From positions 1-64,000 of the forward strand of contig DHCV01000026.1 of the NCBI GenBank assembly GCA_002399025.1: DNA of 64,000 nt. Direction: 5' to 3'. The notes under the pieces were generated by a model. It was not told the DNA's origin. It did not search any database and saw only the letters and a list, made by a program, of their open reading frames with translations. This stretch comes from Bacteroidales bacterium UBA4893 (GTDB lineage: Bacteria; Bacteroidota; Bacteroidia; Bacteroidales; P3). Position 1 is the first letter of the stretch. Each line of letters begins with the position of its first letter. A program made the translations under genes and the position numbers. Below, one piece after another: positions 50,095 to 59,523 of this stretch.

Positions 50095-51600
50095 ATGAAA
50101 ATACGTCAACGAAACTCTAAGCTAAAATGGATTCTCTTTATCATTGCTTTTGCTCTGATTGGTTATTTCCTATATCAGATAAATAAGCTTATTGTTCAGC
50201 TTAGGTATGAGGAGAAAAAAAGAATTGAGCTTTGGGCAAATACCATTAGCCGTAAGAGTGAACTTGTTCAGCATACTGATATTTTCTTTAAGCAGGTGAA
50301 AGAGGAAGAAAGGAAAAGGGTTGAACAATTTATTGAGGCACATAAGATTATCCTTCAGCAACCTCTCGACAAGGAAATTGACTTCTATTTTCGTTTTGTG
50401 GCAGATAACAAAACCATACCTGTGATTATTACCGACGAGTTTAACAATATCTCCCTCTCACAAAATGTTGAACTGCCACCAGGGTACAACGTATTGGTGG
50501 GAGACTTACTCAGAGAATTTACAATCAACGCCCCACTGCAATACGAAGTATATGGGATGAAGTTCAGACTCTATTATACTGAAAGCAGGGTTTATACGGA
50601 TTTACATAATATGCTCCTGGATTTGTCTCGATCCCTTCTGAACGAGGTTACAATGAATTATGTGTTCGTGCCAGCTATCATAACCGACAAAAGCCGAACT
50701 GTGGTCTATTCCTCAGGAAACGTAACTCCAGACAGACTAATCCAAAAAAACCTCCAAAAGACTCTCGCCTACATGGAACGCTTCAATAAGCCAATCCCAA
50801 TTACTCTGCCCGACAAGAAAGAGGTTTTGGTCTTTTACGAAGACTCCAATATCCTAAAGATGCTTAAGTACTACCCAATCTTCTTTATTCTCATCTTCTT
50901 AGTGATTGCTTTCATCGCATACCAATTCGTTATAACGGTCAAACGCTCCGAACAAAATTCCGTTTGGGTAGGTATGAGCAGGGAAACAGCCCATCAGCTC
51001 GGAACCCCAATCTCTTCCCTTATGGCGTGGGTTGAGTATTTGAGAATGAACCCTGAGAACGAAACCTATTGCTCCGAGATAGCCAAAGATATTCACCGTC
51101 TGGAAACCATCACTCAGCGTTTCTCCAAAATTGGATCAAATCCAGAGCTGGTCAAACAAGACCTAATCCCAATCATAAACAATGCCGTTGACTACCTACG
51201 TACTCGCTCCTCAAGGAAGGTAGATTTCAAGATAAATATCCCTCAAGATAAGGCAGTCATACTCCTTCTGAACGAACACCTATTGGAATGGGTCTTGGAG
51301 AACCTCTGCAAGAACGCAATTGATGCCATGGAGGGCGTTGGGGAGTTTAGCATAGAGCTCATTGAAGAGAATAAAAGAATAATCTTAGATATTTCCGACA
51401 CAGGGAAAGGGATTCCAAAGAGAAACCAAAAGAAAATCTTCTACCCTGGATACTCCTCAAAGCAAAGGGGATGGGGCTTGGGCTTGAGCTTGGCTAAGAG
51501 GATAATAGAGCAATACCACAAGGGCAAGATATTCGTTAAGCAATCCACAGTGGGAAAAGGCACAACCTTTAGGATAAGCTTCCGTAAATTGGACAGATAG
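50095..51600 (+). CDS. Sensor histidine kinase
   Basis: Membrane histidine kinase, 501 aa. TM1 is at about 11-33 and TM2 at about 258-282, enclosing a 220-residue periplasmic sensor region without a recognisable fold. The H-box is SRETAHQLGTPISSLMAW near residue 305, a form frequent in Bacteroidota. The N-box WVLENLCKNAIDAM, G1 DISDTGKGIP and G2 RGWGLGLSLAKRII make the ATPase complete. No response regulator is adjacent. The signal is unknown. It lies 1 bp before hemW. Confidence 0.9.
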   Translation: MKIRQRNSKLKWILFIIAFALIGYFLYQINKLIVQLRYEEKKRIELWANTISRKSELVQHTDIFFKQVKEEERKRVEQFIEAHKIILQQPLDKEIDFYFRFVADNKTIPVIITDEFNNISLSQNVELPPGYNVLVGDLLREFTINAPLQYEVYGMKFRLYYTESRVYTDLHNMLLDLSRSLLNEVTMNYVFVPAIITDKSRTVVYSSGNVTPDRLIQKNLQKTLAYMERFNKPIPITLPDKKEVLVFYEDSNILKMLKYYPIFFILIFLVIAFIAYQFVITVKRSEQNSVWVGMSRETAHQLGTPISSLMAWVEYLRMNPENETYCSEIAKDIHRLETITQRFSKIGSNPELVKQDLIPIINNAVDYLRTRSSRKVDFKINIPQDKAVILLLNEHLLEWVLENLCKNAIDAMEGVGEFSIELIEENKRIILDISDTGKGIPKRNQKKIFYPGYSSKQRGWGLGLSLAKRIIEQYHKGKIFVKQSTVGKGTTFRISFRKLDR

Positions 51601-51601
51601 T

Positions 51602-52750
51602 ATGTCAGGACTATATATTCATATCCCTTTCTGCTCAAAGAAATGCTACTACTGCGATTTCTACTCCTTAGCATCAAGAAAGAGTAAGAAAGCATATTTA
51701 GAGGCTCTTTCAAAAGAATGGGAGCAAAGAAAAACAGAAACAGAGTGGGGCGTAGGGCAAGGAATCAAAACCATATATATTGGAGGCGGAACCCCTTCAT
51801 CCTTAGACAAAGAGGAAGTAAAATATCTCTTTGACCAAATCCTAAAAGACAAAACCCCTTTCCACCCAGACCTAAGGGAAATGGAAATAACCTTTGAGGC
51901 AAATCCCGAAAACCTAAGCTACGAATACTTAGACTTTCTCCGAAAACAAACCCCCATAAACCGACTAAGCATAGGCATACAAAGCTTTTCGGAAAACGAC
52001 CTTAGAGCAATTGGAAGGTCACACTCATCATTGCAGGCCTCCACCTCCGTACGTTTAGCCCAAGAGCTGGGTTTTGAGAATATAAGCATAGATTTGATTT
52101 TCTCCCTTCCCTCCATGAGCAGCCTCGATTGGAAAACCAACCTCCTTAAGGCAATCGAACTCAAGGTACAGCATATCTCAGCCTATTGCCTTAGCCTTGA
52201 AAAGGGAACCATCCTCAACACTCTTGTGGACAGGAAAAAGATAAGCCTCCCAAGTGAAAACATTGTGGAAGAGCAGTTCCTTATAGCAAAAGACCTTCTG
52301 GAGGCAAACAAATTTGAGCATTACGAAATCTCCTCCTATGCCTTGGAAGGCTTTCGCTCTCAGCACAATTCCCTCTACTGGCAAAACAAACCCTACATTG
52401 GTTTGGGTGCTTCGGCACATAGTTTCAACCTAAGCAAAAGACGCTGGAACATAGCCAACCAAAGCCTCTATATAGAGAAAATCAACCAAGGCCAACCCAT
52501 ATTTGAAGAGGAAACCCTTAGCCCAAAGGACATCTACAACGAATACATCCTCAGTGCCACAAGAATAAAGGAGGGCATAAGCATAAGCCATATAATGGAA
52601 AACTTCCCAAAGGAAACCATAAGCCACTTCCTTTTGCAAGCTGAGAAACTCCTCAAAGACAACCTCATAGTGCCTTGTGGCGAGAGTTATCTCCTCACAA
52701 CCAAAGGCATACTCCTTTCCAACCAAGTCGCCCTTGGTTTGTTTATTTAG
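51602..52750 (+). CDS. hemW: Radical SAM heme chaperone HemW
   Basis: Radical SAM protein that delivers heme to acceptor proteins; often mis-annotated as coproporphyrinogen III oxidase. The cluster motif C11-x3-C15-x2-C18 lies in YIHIPFCSKKCYYCDFYS. IYIGGGTPSSL, TFEANPE, RLSIGIQSFSENDLRAIGR and HYEISSYA follow. Length 382 aa matches HemW. The gene is C-rich and G-poor on its coding strand compared with genes such as that at 33109. Confidence 0.9.
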   Translation: MSGLYIHIPFCSKKCYYCDFYSLASRKSKKAYLEALSKEWEQRKTETEWGVGQGIKTIYIGGGTPSSLDKEEVKYLFDQILKDKTPFHPDLREMEITFEANPENLSYEYLDFLRKQTPINRLSIGIQSFSENDLRAIGRSHSSLQASTSVRLAQELGFENISIDLIFSLPSMSSLDWKTNLLKAIELKVQHISAYCLSLEKGTILNTLVDRKKISLPSENIVEEQFLIAKDLLEANKFEHYEISSYALEGFRSQHNSLYWQNKPYIGLGASAHSFNLSKRRWNIANQSLYIEKINQGQPIFEEETLSPKDIYNEYILSATRIKEGISISHIMENFPKETISHFLLQAEKLLKDNLIVPCGESYLLTTKGILLSNQVALGLFI

Positions 52751-52755
52751 AAATT

Positions 52756-52797
52756 AAGGGTAATGGTTAATGGTTAGTGATTAATGGTTAATTGATA
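52756..52797 (+). repeat. TTAATGGTTA word cluster, left flank
   Basis: AATGGTTAATGGTTAGTGAT continues with TTAATGGTTAATTG just after the hemW stop. The same words recur at 53148-53222 and at 32741-32884. Confidence 0.5.
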
Positions 52798-52845
52798 AAC
52801 TTCTAATTCCTTTTTCTTAAACTTTAAACCTTAAACCTTAAACAT

Positions 52846-52922
52846 TAGACTAAGTCTAATTTTATTTTAACTCAGTCTAATTTTGCTCAGACTCAGTTAA
52901 AAAACGCAAATGACTGAGTTAA
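52846..52922. repeat. 21-bp-period array, word GACTCAGT (first block)
   Basis: TTAGACTAAGTCTAA is a perfect palindrome centred at 52853. In-phase units follow with TAACTCAGTCT at 52868, AGACTCAGTT at 52889 and TGACTGAGTT at 52911: steps 21, 21 and 22 from the first at 52847. The block lies between the converging hemW and trkH genes. Confidence 0.75.
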
Positions 52923-53024
52923 ACCTATGTTTTTGTACGTTTTCTTAGTTTCCCAATAAGTTTGCAAAGGCTGTAAATGGTTAATTACTATGTTGTTATC
53001 ATAGGACAAAGGGGGATTTTTTTC

Positions 53025-53140
53025 TAACTGAGTCTCATTGTTTTTTAACTGAACCTGAGCTTTTTTAGACTCAGTCTAAAGACAAGGAGACTCAGTCTAA
53101 AAACAAGGAGACTTAGTCTAAAGACGAGGAGACTTAGTCT
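53025..53140. repeat. 21-bp-period array, word AGACTCAGTCT (second block)
   Basis: Six units on exact 21-bp steps: TAACTGAGTCT at 53025, TAACTGAACCT at 53046, AGACTCAGTCT at 53067 and 53088, AGACTTAGTCT at 53109 and 53130. The last four form near-perfect tandem copies with linker AAAGACAAGG. It lies 100 bp from the first block and uses the same word. Confidence 0.87.
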
Positions 53141-53147
53141 AATTATA

Positions 53148-53222
53148 AATGGTTAGTGGTAAATGATAAATAGTTAATGATAAGTGGTTAGGGGATTAAC
53201 CATTAAGCATTTATCATTAACC
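53148..53222. repeat. TTAATGGTTA word cluster with hairpin, right flank
   Basis: AATGGTTAGTGGTAAATGAT starts a run of TTAATGG-like words. GTTAATGATAA at 53173 pairs perfectly with TTATCATTAAC at 53211-53221, with inner GGTTA/TAACC, so the transcript can form a hairpin just beyond the trkH stop. Confidence 0.6.
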
Positions 53223-53229
53223 TCTATCA

Positions 53230-54687
53230 TCAGAATCTTTTCTTCCAAAACGATGGCATAAAGAGTACCAAAACGGTTACTAACTCCAAACGTCCTAAGT
53301 ACATGAGTGATACAAATATGGCTTTGGCTGGATACGACACATTGGAATAATCGCCAAAGGCACCTATCTCTCCAAAACCTGTTCCCATGTTGCTCAAACA
53401 CGAAACACTGGCTCCTGCAGCCTCAACAAAGCCCATGCCCAGCCCAACCAAGACTAAGAGTGCTACAACAAAGGTTATGGTGAAAAGGAGAAAGACTATC
53501 AATACGTTGTGTACGACTTGAGGGTCAACGATTTGCTTTTCAAACTTTAGGGGTATGACTGCTCGTCGGTGGAAGCTCCTCTTTATGATTTGCCTTGCGT
53601 TTTTGAATAATATGATTATCCTTATTATCTTCAAGCCTCCGGTTGTGGAACCCGACATTGCCCCTGAAAACATTAGGAGTAGGAGTATTAGTGATTCGGA
53701 GGAGCCCCATAGTGCGTAGTCGTAGCTTATGAATCCTGAGGAAGTGATTAGGCTTACTGTTTGAAAGAGGGAGTGTCGTAGGCTTGCCTCTAAGCCTATG
53801 GAAGTGTCGTAGGAGAGTAGGAAGATTATGCTGCTTGCTACCAAGATGGCGTATATATATACTTTAAATTCTTCGTTTACCACTATTCTTCTGAATCGTC
53901 CCTTAATGGCGTAGTACATTATTGGGAAGTTTATGCCTGAGGGTATCATAAATAGGATTAATATATATTGTATTAGGGGTGAGTATAGGGAGATTGAGTC
54001 GTTTTTTGTTGAGAATCCTCCTGAGGACAGAGTGGAGAAGGCGTGGCATACGGCATCGAAACCCTCCATTCCTCCAGCCCAAAGCAAAAGGGCAGCAAGC
54101 AGGGTTAGACCGACATAGATTCCCACAATAATTTTGGCAGTGGTTCTTATATGGGGCGAGAGTTTATCCTTATTGGGACCTGTTACTTCGGCAGCGAACA
54201 GAGACATACCCCCACCACCAAAGAACGGAACAAAAGATATAACGATAACAACTATCCCAACGCCCCCAATCCAGTTGGTCAAGCTTCGCCAGAAGAGGAT
54301 TCCATTTGGAAGGGCTTCAATGTTGGTCATGATGGTAGCTGAGGTTGTTGAGAAGCCGCTCATTGATTCGAAGAAGGCGTCAAAATATGATTGGGTATAT
54401 CCTCCAATGAAGTAGGGTAAGGCTCCGAATAGGGACATAAAGAGCCATATCATTGCAACTATCATATAACCAAGCTTACGGTCAATCTGCCCTTGCTTTG
54501 GTTTGCGGATGAATACTCTTAGGCTTAGTCCAACAATGAGGGTAATGCCTGTGCTTATTCCTAAGGGGAGTATGTCGTTTGTGCCGTAGGCAATGGCAAT
54601 AGCCAAGCTTAGGAGCATGAAGAAAGCCTCAAGCATGAGCAGAATACCAATTACCCTAAAGAGAGATAAAAACCTTTGTTTAATCAT
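53230..54687 (-). CDS. trkH: TrkH-type potassium uptake protein
   Basis: Integral membrane K+ (or Na+/K+) uptake protein of the TrkH/KtrB superfamily. Four selectivity-filter loops are visible: SGFSTTSATIMTN, TLSSGGFSTKND, LITSSGFISYD and SCLSNMGTGFGEIG. At 485 aa it is of normal length. The regulatory partner TrkA is not in this window. It converges on hemW across a 480-bp repeat-rich spacer. Confidence 0.93.
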   Translation of the reverse strand: MIKQRFLSLFRVIGILLMLEAFFMLLSLAIAIAYGTNDILPLGISTGITLIVGLSLRVFIRKPKQGQIDRKLGYMIVAMIWLFMSLFGALPYFIGGYTQSYFDAFFESMSGFSTTSATIMTNIEALPNGILFWRSLTNWIGGVGIVVIVISFVPFFGGGGMSLFAAEVTGPNKDKLSPHIRTTAKIIVGIYVGLTLLAALLLWAGGMEGFDAVCHAFSTLSSGGFSTKNDSISLYSPLIQYILILFMIPSGINFPIMYYAIKGRFRRIVVNEEFKVYIYAILVASSIIFLLSYDTSIGLEASLRHSLFQTVSLITSSGFISYDYALWGSSESLILLLLMFSGAMSGSTTGGLKIIRIIILFKNARQIIKRSFHRRAVIPLKFEKQIVDPQVVHNVLIVFLLFTITFVVALLVLVGLGMGFVEAAGASVSCLSNMGTGFGEIGAFGDYSNVSYPAKAIFVSLMYLGRLELVTVLVLFMPSFWKKRF

Positions 54688-54729
54688 TAAGTTTTGTCTG
54701 GTTGTTTTTTAATTTCCTCTGACAATTGG

Positions 54730-54737
54730 CAAAGATA
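54730..54737 (-). promoter_or_regulatory. -7 element of trkH
   Basis: CAAAGATA reads TATCTTTG on the minus strand, 43 bp before the start codon. Confidence 0.5.
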
Positions 54738-54869
54738 CAACAAAGAGAATTATCTTTATTCTTCTTTTGAGGAAATTTAGTTATATTATGCTTAGACTTA
54801 GTTTACTTATGGTTTCTTTAATTAATAATATAGTAATATCTTTTTAACCCATGCTTAATATTATATGTA

Positions 54870-54877
54870 TAGTTTTG
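54870..54877 (+). promoter_or_regulatory. -7 element of the gene at 54907
   Basis: TAGTTTTG fits TAnnTTTG, 30 bp before the ATG. Confidence 0.5.
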
Positions 54878-54906
54878 CATCAGTAAAAAATTAAAAGCAA
54901 ACGAAA

Positions 54907-55167
54907 ATGATTACAGATATATTTAAAACAATTATCAATAAGACTTCCTCTTTGGATGAGGCGATTAACTCTTTTAATGATATGATGGAGGCTGATAGTG
55001 AGCTAAGGGCAGACTATAAGGATTGGTGTTTGGATATGGGTTTTAAGACTAAGCATGGGTTTAGGGAATATTATTCTGAGTATATTTCTCTAAAGGAAAT
55101 TAATATTCAGTCTATGTTTGAGAGCAATGAGGAGTTTTATGATTATCTTATTTATTCAATTCAATAA
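54907..55167 (+). CDS. Small conserved-looking acidic protein
   Basis: Unrecognised 86-aa soluble protein, acidic and helical (SLDEAINSFNDMMEADSELRADYKDWCLDMGF), with Tyr-rich C-terminal half (YYSEYISL, YDYLIYSIQ). It has its own -7 box and lies 22 bp before the LpxH-like gene, so it heads a two-gene unit. No motif suggests a role. Confidence 0.65.
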   Translation: MITDIFKTIINKTSSLDEAINSFNDMMEADSELRADYKDWCLDMGFKTKHGFREYYSEYISLKEINIQSMFESNEEFYDYLIYSIQ

Positions 55168-55188
55168 AACCAAACTCAGTTAAATTAT

Positions 55189-55971
55189 ATGAAGCATTAT
55201 AAAACAATTGTCCTTTCGGACATTCATGTAGGTTCAAAATGGTCTAAGACTAAGGAAGTGATAGAATTTCTTGATAAGAATACGTGTGATAATTTGCTCT
55301 TGGTGGGTGATATTATTGATGGTTGGTCTTTGAAGAGGGGGAGTAAGCATTGGAATGAGGATCATACGAATTTTATCAAGAAGATTTTGGATCTCCAACA
55401 CAAGACTAAGATTATTTATATTATGGGTAACCATGATGATTTCCTAACCAAGCTTATTCCCCTTAAGTTCTTCAATATTACCATTAAGAGGGACTATATT
55501 TATGAGAGTTCGGGAAAGCGTTATTTTGTACTTCATGGTGATATCTTTGATCATATCACTTCTTCCTTTAGCTGGCTATCTAAGCTTGGCGACATAGGCT
55601 ATCATATTCTTTTGAGAGTAAATCGCTATTATAACAAGCGAAGACAAAAGAAGGGCTTACCGTACTATTCCATTTCGCAGGAGATTAAGTCTAAGGTAAA
55701 GGTAAGTGTTAGTTATATAAGTGATTTTGAAAAGCATATTGTTAATGTTGCCCGTACCAACAATTGTGATGGAGTTATTTGTGGTCATATTCATCATGCT
55801 GAAAAGAAGAAATATGGCGATATACTATACTTAAACTCTGGCGATTGGGTAGAGAGTATGACTGCCCTAACGGAGGATTATCTTGGGAATTGGTCTATTT
55901 ATCAAAGGAAGGAAGAAAGCCTTGAGCAGATGGAGGATATTTATCTTCAAGTCCTATTGGGAGCTGTTTAG
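55189..55971 (+). CDS. UDP-2,3-diacylglucosamine diphosphatase-like phosphoesterase
   Basis: Calcineurin-fold phosphoesterase of the LpxH-like (UDP-2,3-diacylglucosamine pyrophosphatase) group, which would make lipid X for LpxB. Metal ligands are complete: LSDIHVGSKWS, LVGDIIDGWSL, MGNHDDFL, LHGDIFDHI and CGHIHHAEKK, followed by YLNSGDWVESMTALTEDYLGNW, typical of this group. Length 260 aa is normal. lpxB is at 10856-11974. Activity on lipid A precursors is inferred from family. Confidence 0.82.
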   Translation: MKHYKTIVLSDIHVGSKWSKTKEVIEFLDKNTCDNLLLVGDIIDGWSLKRGSKHWNEDHTNFIKKILDLQHKTKIIYIMGNHDDFLTKLIPLKFFNITIKRDYIYESSGKRYFVLHGDIFDHITSSFSWLSKLGDIGYHILLRVNRYYNKRRQKKGLPYYSISQEIKSKVKVSVSYISDFEKHIVNVARTNNCDGVICGHIHHAEKKKYGDILYLNSGDWVESMTALTEDYLGNWSIYQRKEESLEQMEDIYLQVLLGAV

Positions 55972-55981
55972 ATAAAAGGGA

Positions 55982-57508
55982 CTATGCCAGAGGCTTAATC
56001 CCTTTATTAATATAGTTAGTAAGCTCATCAATGCTCACCCTGTCTTGTTTCATAGAGTCCCTTTCACGAACAGTAACCGTATTGTCCTCTAATGTTTGCG
56101 TATCAATAGTTATACAGAATGGAGTACCAATAGCGTCTTGTCTTCTATAACGTTTGCCAATAGCATCCTTTTCATCATATTGAACCATAAAATCATCTCT
56201 AAGCAAACTTAAAATTTCACGAGCCTTTTCTGGCATACCATCTTTCTTAACCAAAGGCAAAACAGCTGCCTTAATAGGACAAAGAACCTTTGGTAATTTA
56301 AGAACAGTTCTTATTGAACCATCTTCAAGAGTTTCTTCCTCAAAGCTATTAGAGAACACAGCAAGGAAAGTCCTATCCAAACCAATAGATGTTTCCACCA
56401 CATAAGGAACATAGCTCTCGTTAATTTCAGGATCAAAATACTGAAGTTTCTTTCCTGAGAATTCTTGATGAGCCTTTAAGTCAAAATCAGTACGAGAGTG
56501 AATTCCTTCCAATTCTTTAAAGCCAAAAGGAAACTCAAACTCAATATCAGTGGCAGCATTGGCATAGTGAGCAAGCTTGTCATGATCATGAAAACGATAT
56601 TTCTCCTGAGGAATACCAAGAGACAAATGCCATTTCTTACGAGTTTCTTTCCAATATTCAAACCACTTAAGTTCATCACCAGGCTTTACGAAGTATTGCA
56701 TTTCCATCTGCTCAAACTCACGCATACGGAAAATAAACTGACGAGCAACAATCTCATTACGAAAAGCTTTTCCTATTTGAGCAATTCCAAAAGGAATCTT
56801 CATTCTTCCAGTCTTTTGAACATTAAGATAGTTTACAAATATACCTTGAGCAGTTTCTGGGCGAAGATAAACAACATTTGTATCCTCACTAACAGAGCCC
56901 ATTTGGGTAGAAAACATCAAATTAAACTGACGAACATCTGTCCAGTTTCTGCTTCCAGATATTGGGCAAACAATTCCAAGCTCTTCAATTAAAAGTTTAA
57001 TTCCCGCAAGGTCATTATCATTCATTAGCTCAGCAAAGCGTTTTGTTATATCATCAATCTTAGCTTGATTTTCCAAAACTCTTTGGTTTGTTGTAATGAA
57101 CTGTTCTTTATCAAAACTATCTCCAAATTTCTTTTGAGCCTTTTCAACTTCCTTATTAATCTTATCTTCTATCTTTGTAATATGATCTTCAATAAGAACA
57201 TCAGCACGATATCTTTTCTTAGAATCTTTATTGTCAATTAAAGGGTCGTTAAAAGCATCAACATGTCCAGAAGCTTTCCAAATAGTAGGGTGCATAAAGA
57301 TTGCAGAATCAATTCCCACAATGTTTTCGTGCATTTGAACCATTGACTTCCACCAATATTTCTTTATATTGTTTTTAAGTTCAACTCCATATTGCCCGTA
57401 ATCATACACAGCAGCCATACCGTCATATATCTCACTTGAAGGAAATATAAAACCATATTCTTTCGCATGAGCAATTATCTTTTTAAATAAATCTTCGTTT
57501 TGTGCCAT
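55982..57508 (-). CDS. glyS: Glycine--tRNA ligase
   Basis: Class II aminoacyl-tRNA synthetase of the single-chain (homodimeric) type. Class II motifs are visible: motif 2 around FRNEIVARQFIFRMREFEQMEMQYF and motif 3 at SIGLDRTFLAVF. The N-terminus FGFIFPSSEIYDGMAAVYDYG and YLRPETAQGIFVNYL are GlyRS hallmarks, and the anticodon-binding domain follows (VLCPIKAAVLPLVKKDGM). Length 508 aa is normal. It follows rho by 36 bp on the same strand, probably co-transcribed. Confidence 0.96.
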   Translation of the reverse strand: MAQNEDLFKKIIAHAKEYGFIFPSSEIYDGMAAVYDYGQYGVELKNNIKKYWWKSMVQMHENIVGIDSAIFMHPTIWKASGHVDAFNDPLIDNKDSKKRYRADVLIEDHITKIEDKINKEVEKAQKKFGDSFDKEQFITTNQRVLENQAKIDDITKRFAELMNDNDLAGIKLLIEELGIVCPISGSRNWTDVRQFNLMFSTQMGSVSEDTNVVYLRPETAQGIFVNYLNVQKTGRMKIPFGIAQIGKAFRNEIVARQFIFRMREFEQMEMQYFVKPGDELKWFEYWKETRKKWHLSLGIPQEKYRFHDHDKLAHYANAATDIEFEFPFGFKELEGIHSRTDFDLKAHQEFSGKKLQYFDPEINESYVPYVVETSIGLDRTFLAVFSNSFEEETLEDGSIRTVLKLPKVLCPIKAAVLPLVKKDGMPEKAREILSLLRDDFMVQYDEKDAIGKRYRRQDAIGTPFCITIDTQTLEDNTVTVRERDSMKQDRVSIDELTNYINKGIKPLA

Positions 57509-57544
57509 TATAATCTTAGCCTTAAATCTTTTCTTTATTTTTTA

Positions 57545-59320
57545 TTATGAATTCATTGAAAGAAGAAATTCTTCGTTGTTTCTTGTGTTTTGCATGTGTT
57601 TCTTTATAAATTCCATTGCTTCCACAGGATTCATATCTGAAAGGAAGTTTCTAACAATTCCCATTCTTCCAACTATGCTTGCTTCCATAAGAAGATCTTC
57701 CCTACGAGTTGAAGATGCAACAATATCAATTGCAGGATAGATTCTTTTATTTGAAATCTTTCTATCCAATTGCAATTCCATATTACCAGTACCTTTAAAC
57801 TCTTCAAAAATTACTTCATCCATTTTTGAGCCTGTTTCAATCAATGCAGTAGCAATAATTGTTAGTGAGCCTCCATTTTCAATATTTCTTGCAGCACCAA
57901 AGAATCTTTTAGGTTTTTGAAGAGCATTTGCTTCAACTCCTCCAGAAAGGACTTTCCCAGATGATGGAGCAACAGTATTATAAGCTCTTGCCAAACGAGT
58001 GATGGAATCCAAAACAATTACAACATCATGTCCACATTCTGTCATACGTTTTGCTTTTTCTAAAACAAGATTAGCAATCTTGACATGTCTTTCAGCTGGT
58101 TCATCAAAAGTAGATGCAATTACTTCAGCATTAACTGTTCTTTGCATATCTGTTACTTCTTCAGGACGTTCATCAATTAAAAGTACAATTAAATAAACAT
58201 CAGGATGATTAGCAGCAATTGCATTAGCAACTTCTTTCAATAGGGTTGTCTTACCAGTTTTTGGTTGAGCAACAATTAATGCTCTTTGCCCTTTTCCAAT
58301 AGGAGTAAACAGGTCAATAACTCTTGTTGAAAGACTTTCTCCTTTATGTCCTGTAAGTTTAAATTTTTCTTGAGGGAACAAAGGAGTCAAATAATCAAAA
58401 GGAACTCTATCTCTAATTTGATCAATGGTTTTTCCATTAATTAATTTTGCCTTAACCAAAGGAAAGTATTTTTCTCCATCTTTTGGAGGACGAATAACTC
58501 CACTAACAGTATCTCCTGTTTTTAAGCCAAAAAGTTTAACTTGAGATAGAGAGACATAAATATCATCTGGAGAATTAAGGTAGTTATAGTCGGAAGAACG
58601 CAAGAAACCATATCCATCAGGCATGATTTCCAAAACTCCTTCAGCCTCAATCAAACCCTCTTTCTCAAAATTATAAACAACCTTTGATGATTGATTTTGT
58701 TGAGCAATTGGACTTTCAACATTTATTTCTGATTTGTTTCCTTCAGGATTTTCTTTAACCTCTGCCTTTATTTCTTCTTTTTGAATTTCTTTAGTTTCAA
58801 TCTTGTTATTTACACTTGTTTCCGACAAAATATTCTCCTCAATACTATTAACTTGAGTTTTGTATTTAAGCTCAGGTTTTTTAATATTATCAATTTGAGG
58901 TACGCTCATATCAAAGAGATCTAACTCGCTCTTTATCTTAGCTTTTGTTTCCTCTATTGAAGGGGATTTGATTGTTTCTTTTTTGGGAAGTTGTTGTTGA
59001 GGTTTTGATTTAGGCTTTTCTGGGCTTTGAACTTTAGAAGAAATTTGCTTTTCCTCTTTTGAATCATTGGACTTGATTGATGTTGCAACGTTTGATTCAG
59101 CAACAGGTTTTGGTTTTAGACGAGTTCTTTTTTGAGTTTTTTGCTTCTTCTCAGCTTCTGCTGCGATGTCTTCTTCAGCTGGATTTGCAGCTTGAAAGTC
59201 TAAGATTTTATAGACTAACTCTGTTTCTTTAAACTTACTAAACTTAGGAATTTTCAATTCCTTAGCAATTAATTTTAAATCATCTAAAGATTTTGAATCT
59301 AATTCAGATTTGTTGTACAT
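57545..59320 (-). CDS. rho: Transcription termination factor Rho with charged insert
   Basis: Hexameric RNA-dependent ATPase that ends transcription. Rho N-terminal helices at 1-50 (LDDLKLIAKELKIPKFSKFKETELVYKIL) are followed by a Lys/Glu/Ser-rich, probably disordered insert at about 55-215. The RNA-binding cold-shock domain reads EGVLEIMPDGYGFLRSSDYNYL. Walker A is AQPKTGKTTLL, then VLLIDERPEEVTDMQR and VIVLDSITRLARAYN (Walker B and Q-loop). Length 591 aa, long compared with E. coli (419 aa) because of the insert, which is typical of Bacteroidota. Confidence 0.95.
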   Translation of the reverse strand: MYNKSELDSKSLDDLKLIAKELKIPKFSKFKETELVYKILDFQAANPAEEDIAAEAEKKQKTQKRTRLKPKPVAESNVATSIKSNDSKEEKQISSKVQSPEKPKSKPQQQLPKKETIKSPSIEETKAKIKSELDLFDMSVPQIDNIKKPELKYKTQVNSIEENILSETSVNNKIETKEIQKEEIKAEVKENPEGNKSEINVESPIAQQNQSSKVVYNFEKEGLIEAEGVLEIMPDGYGFLRSSDYNYLNSPDDIYVSLSQVKLFGLKTGDTVSGVIRPPKDGEKYFPLVKAKLINGKTIDQIRDRVPFDYLTPLFPQEKFKLTGHKGESLSTRVIDLFTPIGKGQRALIVAQPKTGKTTLLKEVANAIAANHPDVYLIVLLIDERPEEVTDMQRTVNAEVIASTFDEPAERHVKIANLVLEKAKRMTECGHDVVIVLDSITRLARAYNTVAPSSGKVLSGGVEANALQKPKRFFGAARNIENGGSLTIIATALIETGSKMDEVIFEEFKGTGNMELQLDRKISNKRIYPAIDIVASSTRREDLLMEASIVGRMGIVRNFLSDMNPVEAMEFIKKHMQNTRNNEEFLLSMNS

Positions 59321-59345
59321 AAAAAATAATATGATGAATAAATAT

Positions 59346-59358
59346 GCGATTAAATCGC
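59346..59358 (-). other. Small hairpin in the rho leader
   Basis: GCGATTAAATCGC folds on itself 26 bp upstream of the rho start, within the roughly 110-nt leader implied by the -7 box at 59439. It could take part in rho autoregulation; this is inference. Confidence 0.35.
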
Positions 59359-59438
59359 TTTAATACTAAATAATCATTTTGGGAAATGTTCGCTTTTTTG
59401 AAGGAATAAATTCTATGATAAACTCCTTAATCACTTTG

Positions 59439-59446
59439 CAAAAATA
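59439..59446 (-). promoter_or_regulatory. -7 element of rho-glyS
   Basis: CAAAAATA reads TATTTTTG on the minus strand. It implies a leader of about 110 nt, the longest with a clear box in this window. Confidence 0.5.
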
Positions 59447-59487
59447 AAAAAAATAATAATAAGTACAATTAAAAAGCAATTTTTTTA

Positions 59488-59495
59488 TATATTTG
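59488..59495 (+). promoter_or_regulatory. -7 element of the gene at 59524
   Basis: TATATTTG fits TAnnTTTG, 29 bp before the ATG. Confidence 0.55.
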
Positions 59496-59523
59496 CTAAT
59501 TCAAAAATCAAAAAATTAGTTGA

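Noticed and set aside
56498..56992. 164-aa plus-strand ORF
   Set aside because: Antisense to glyS.
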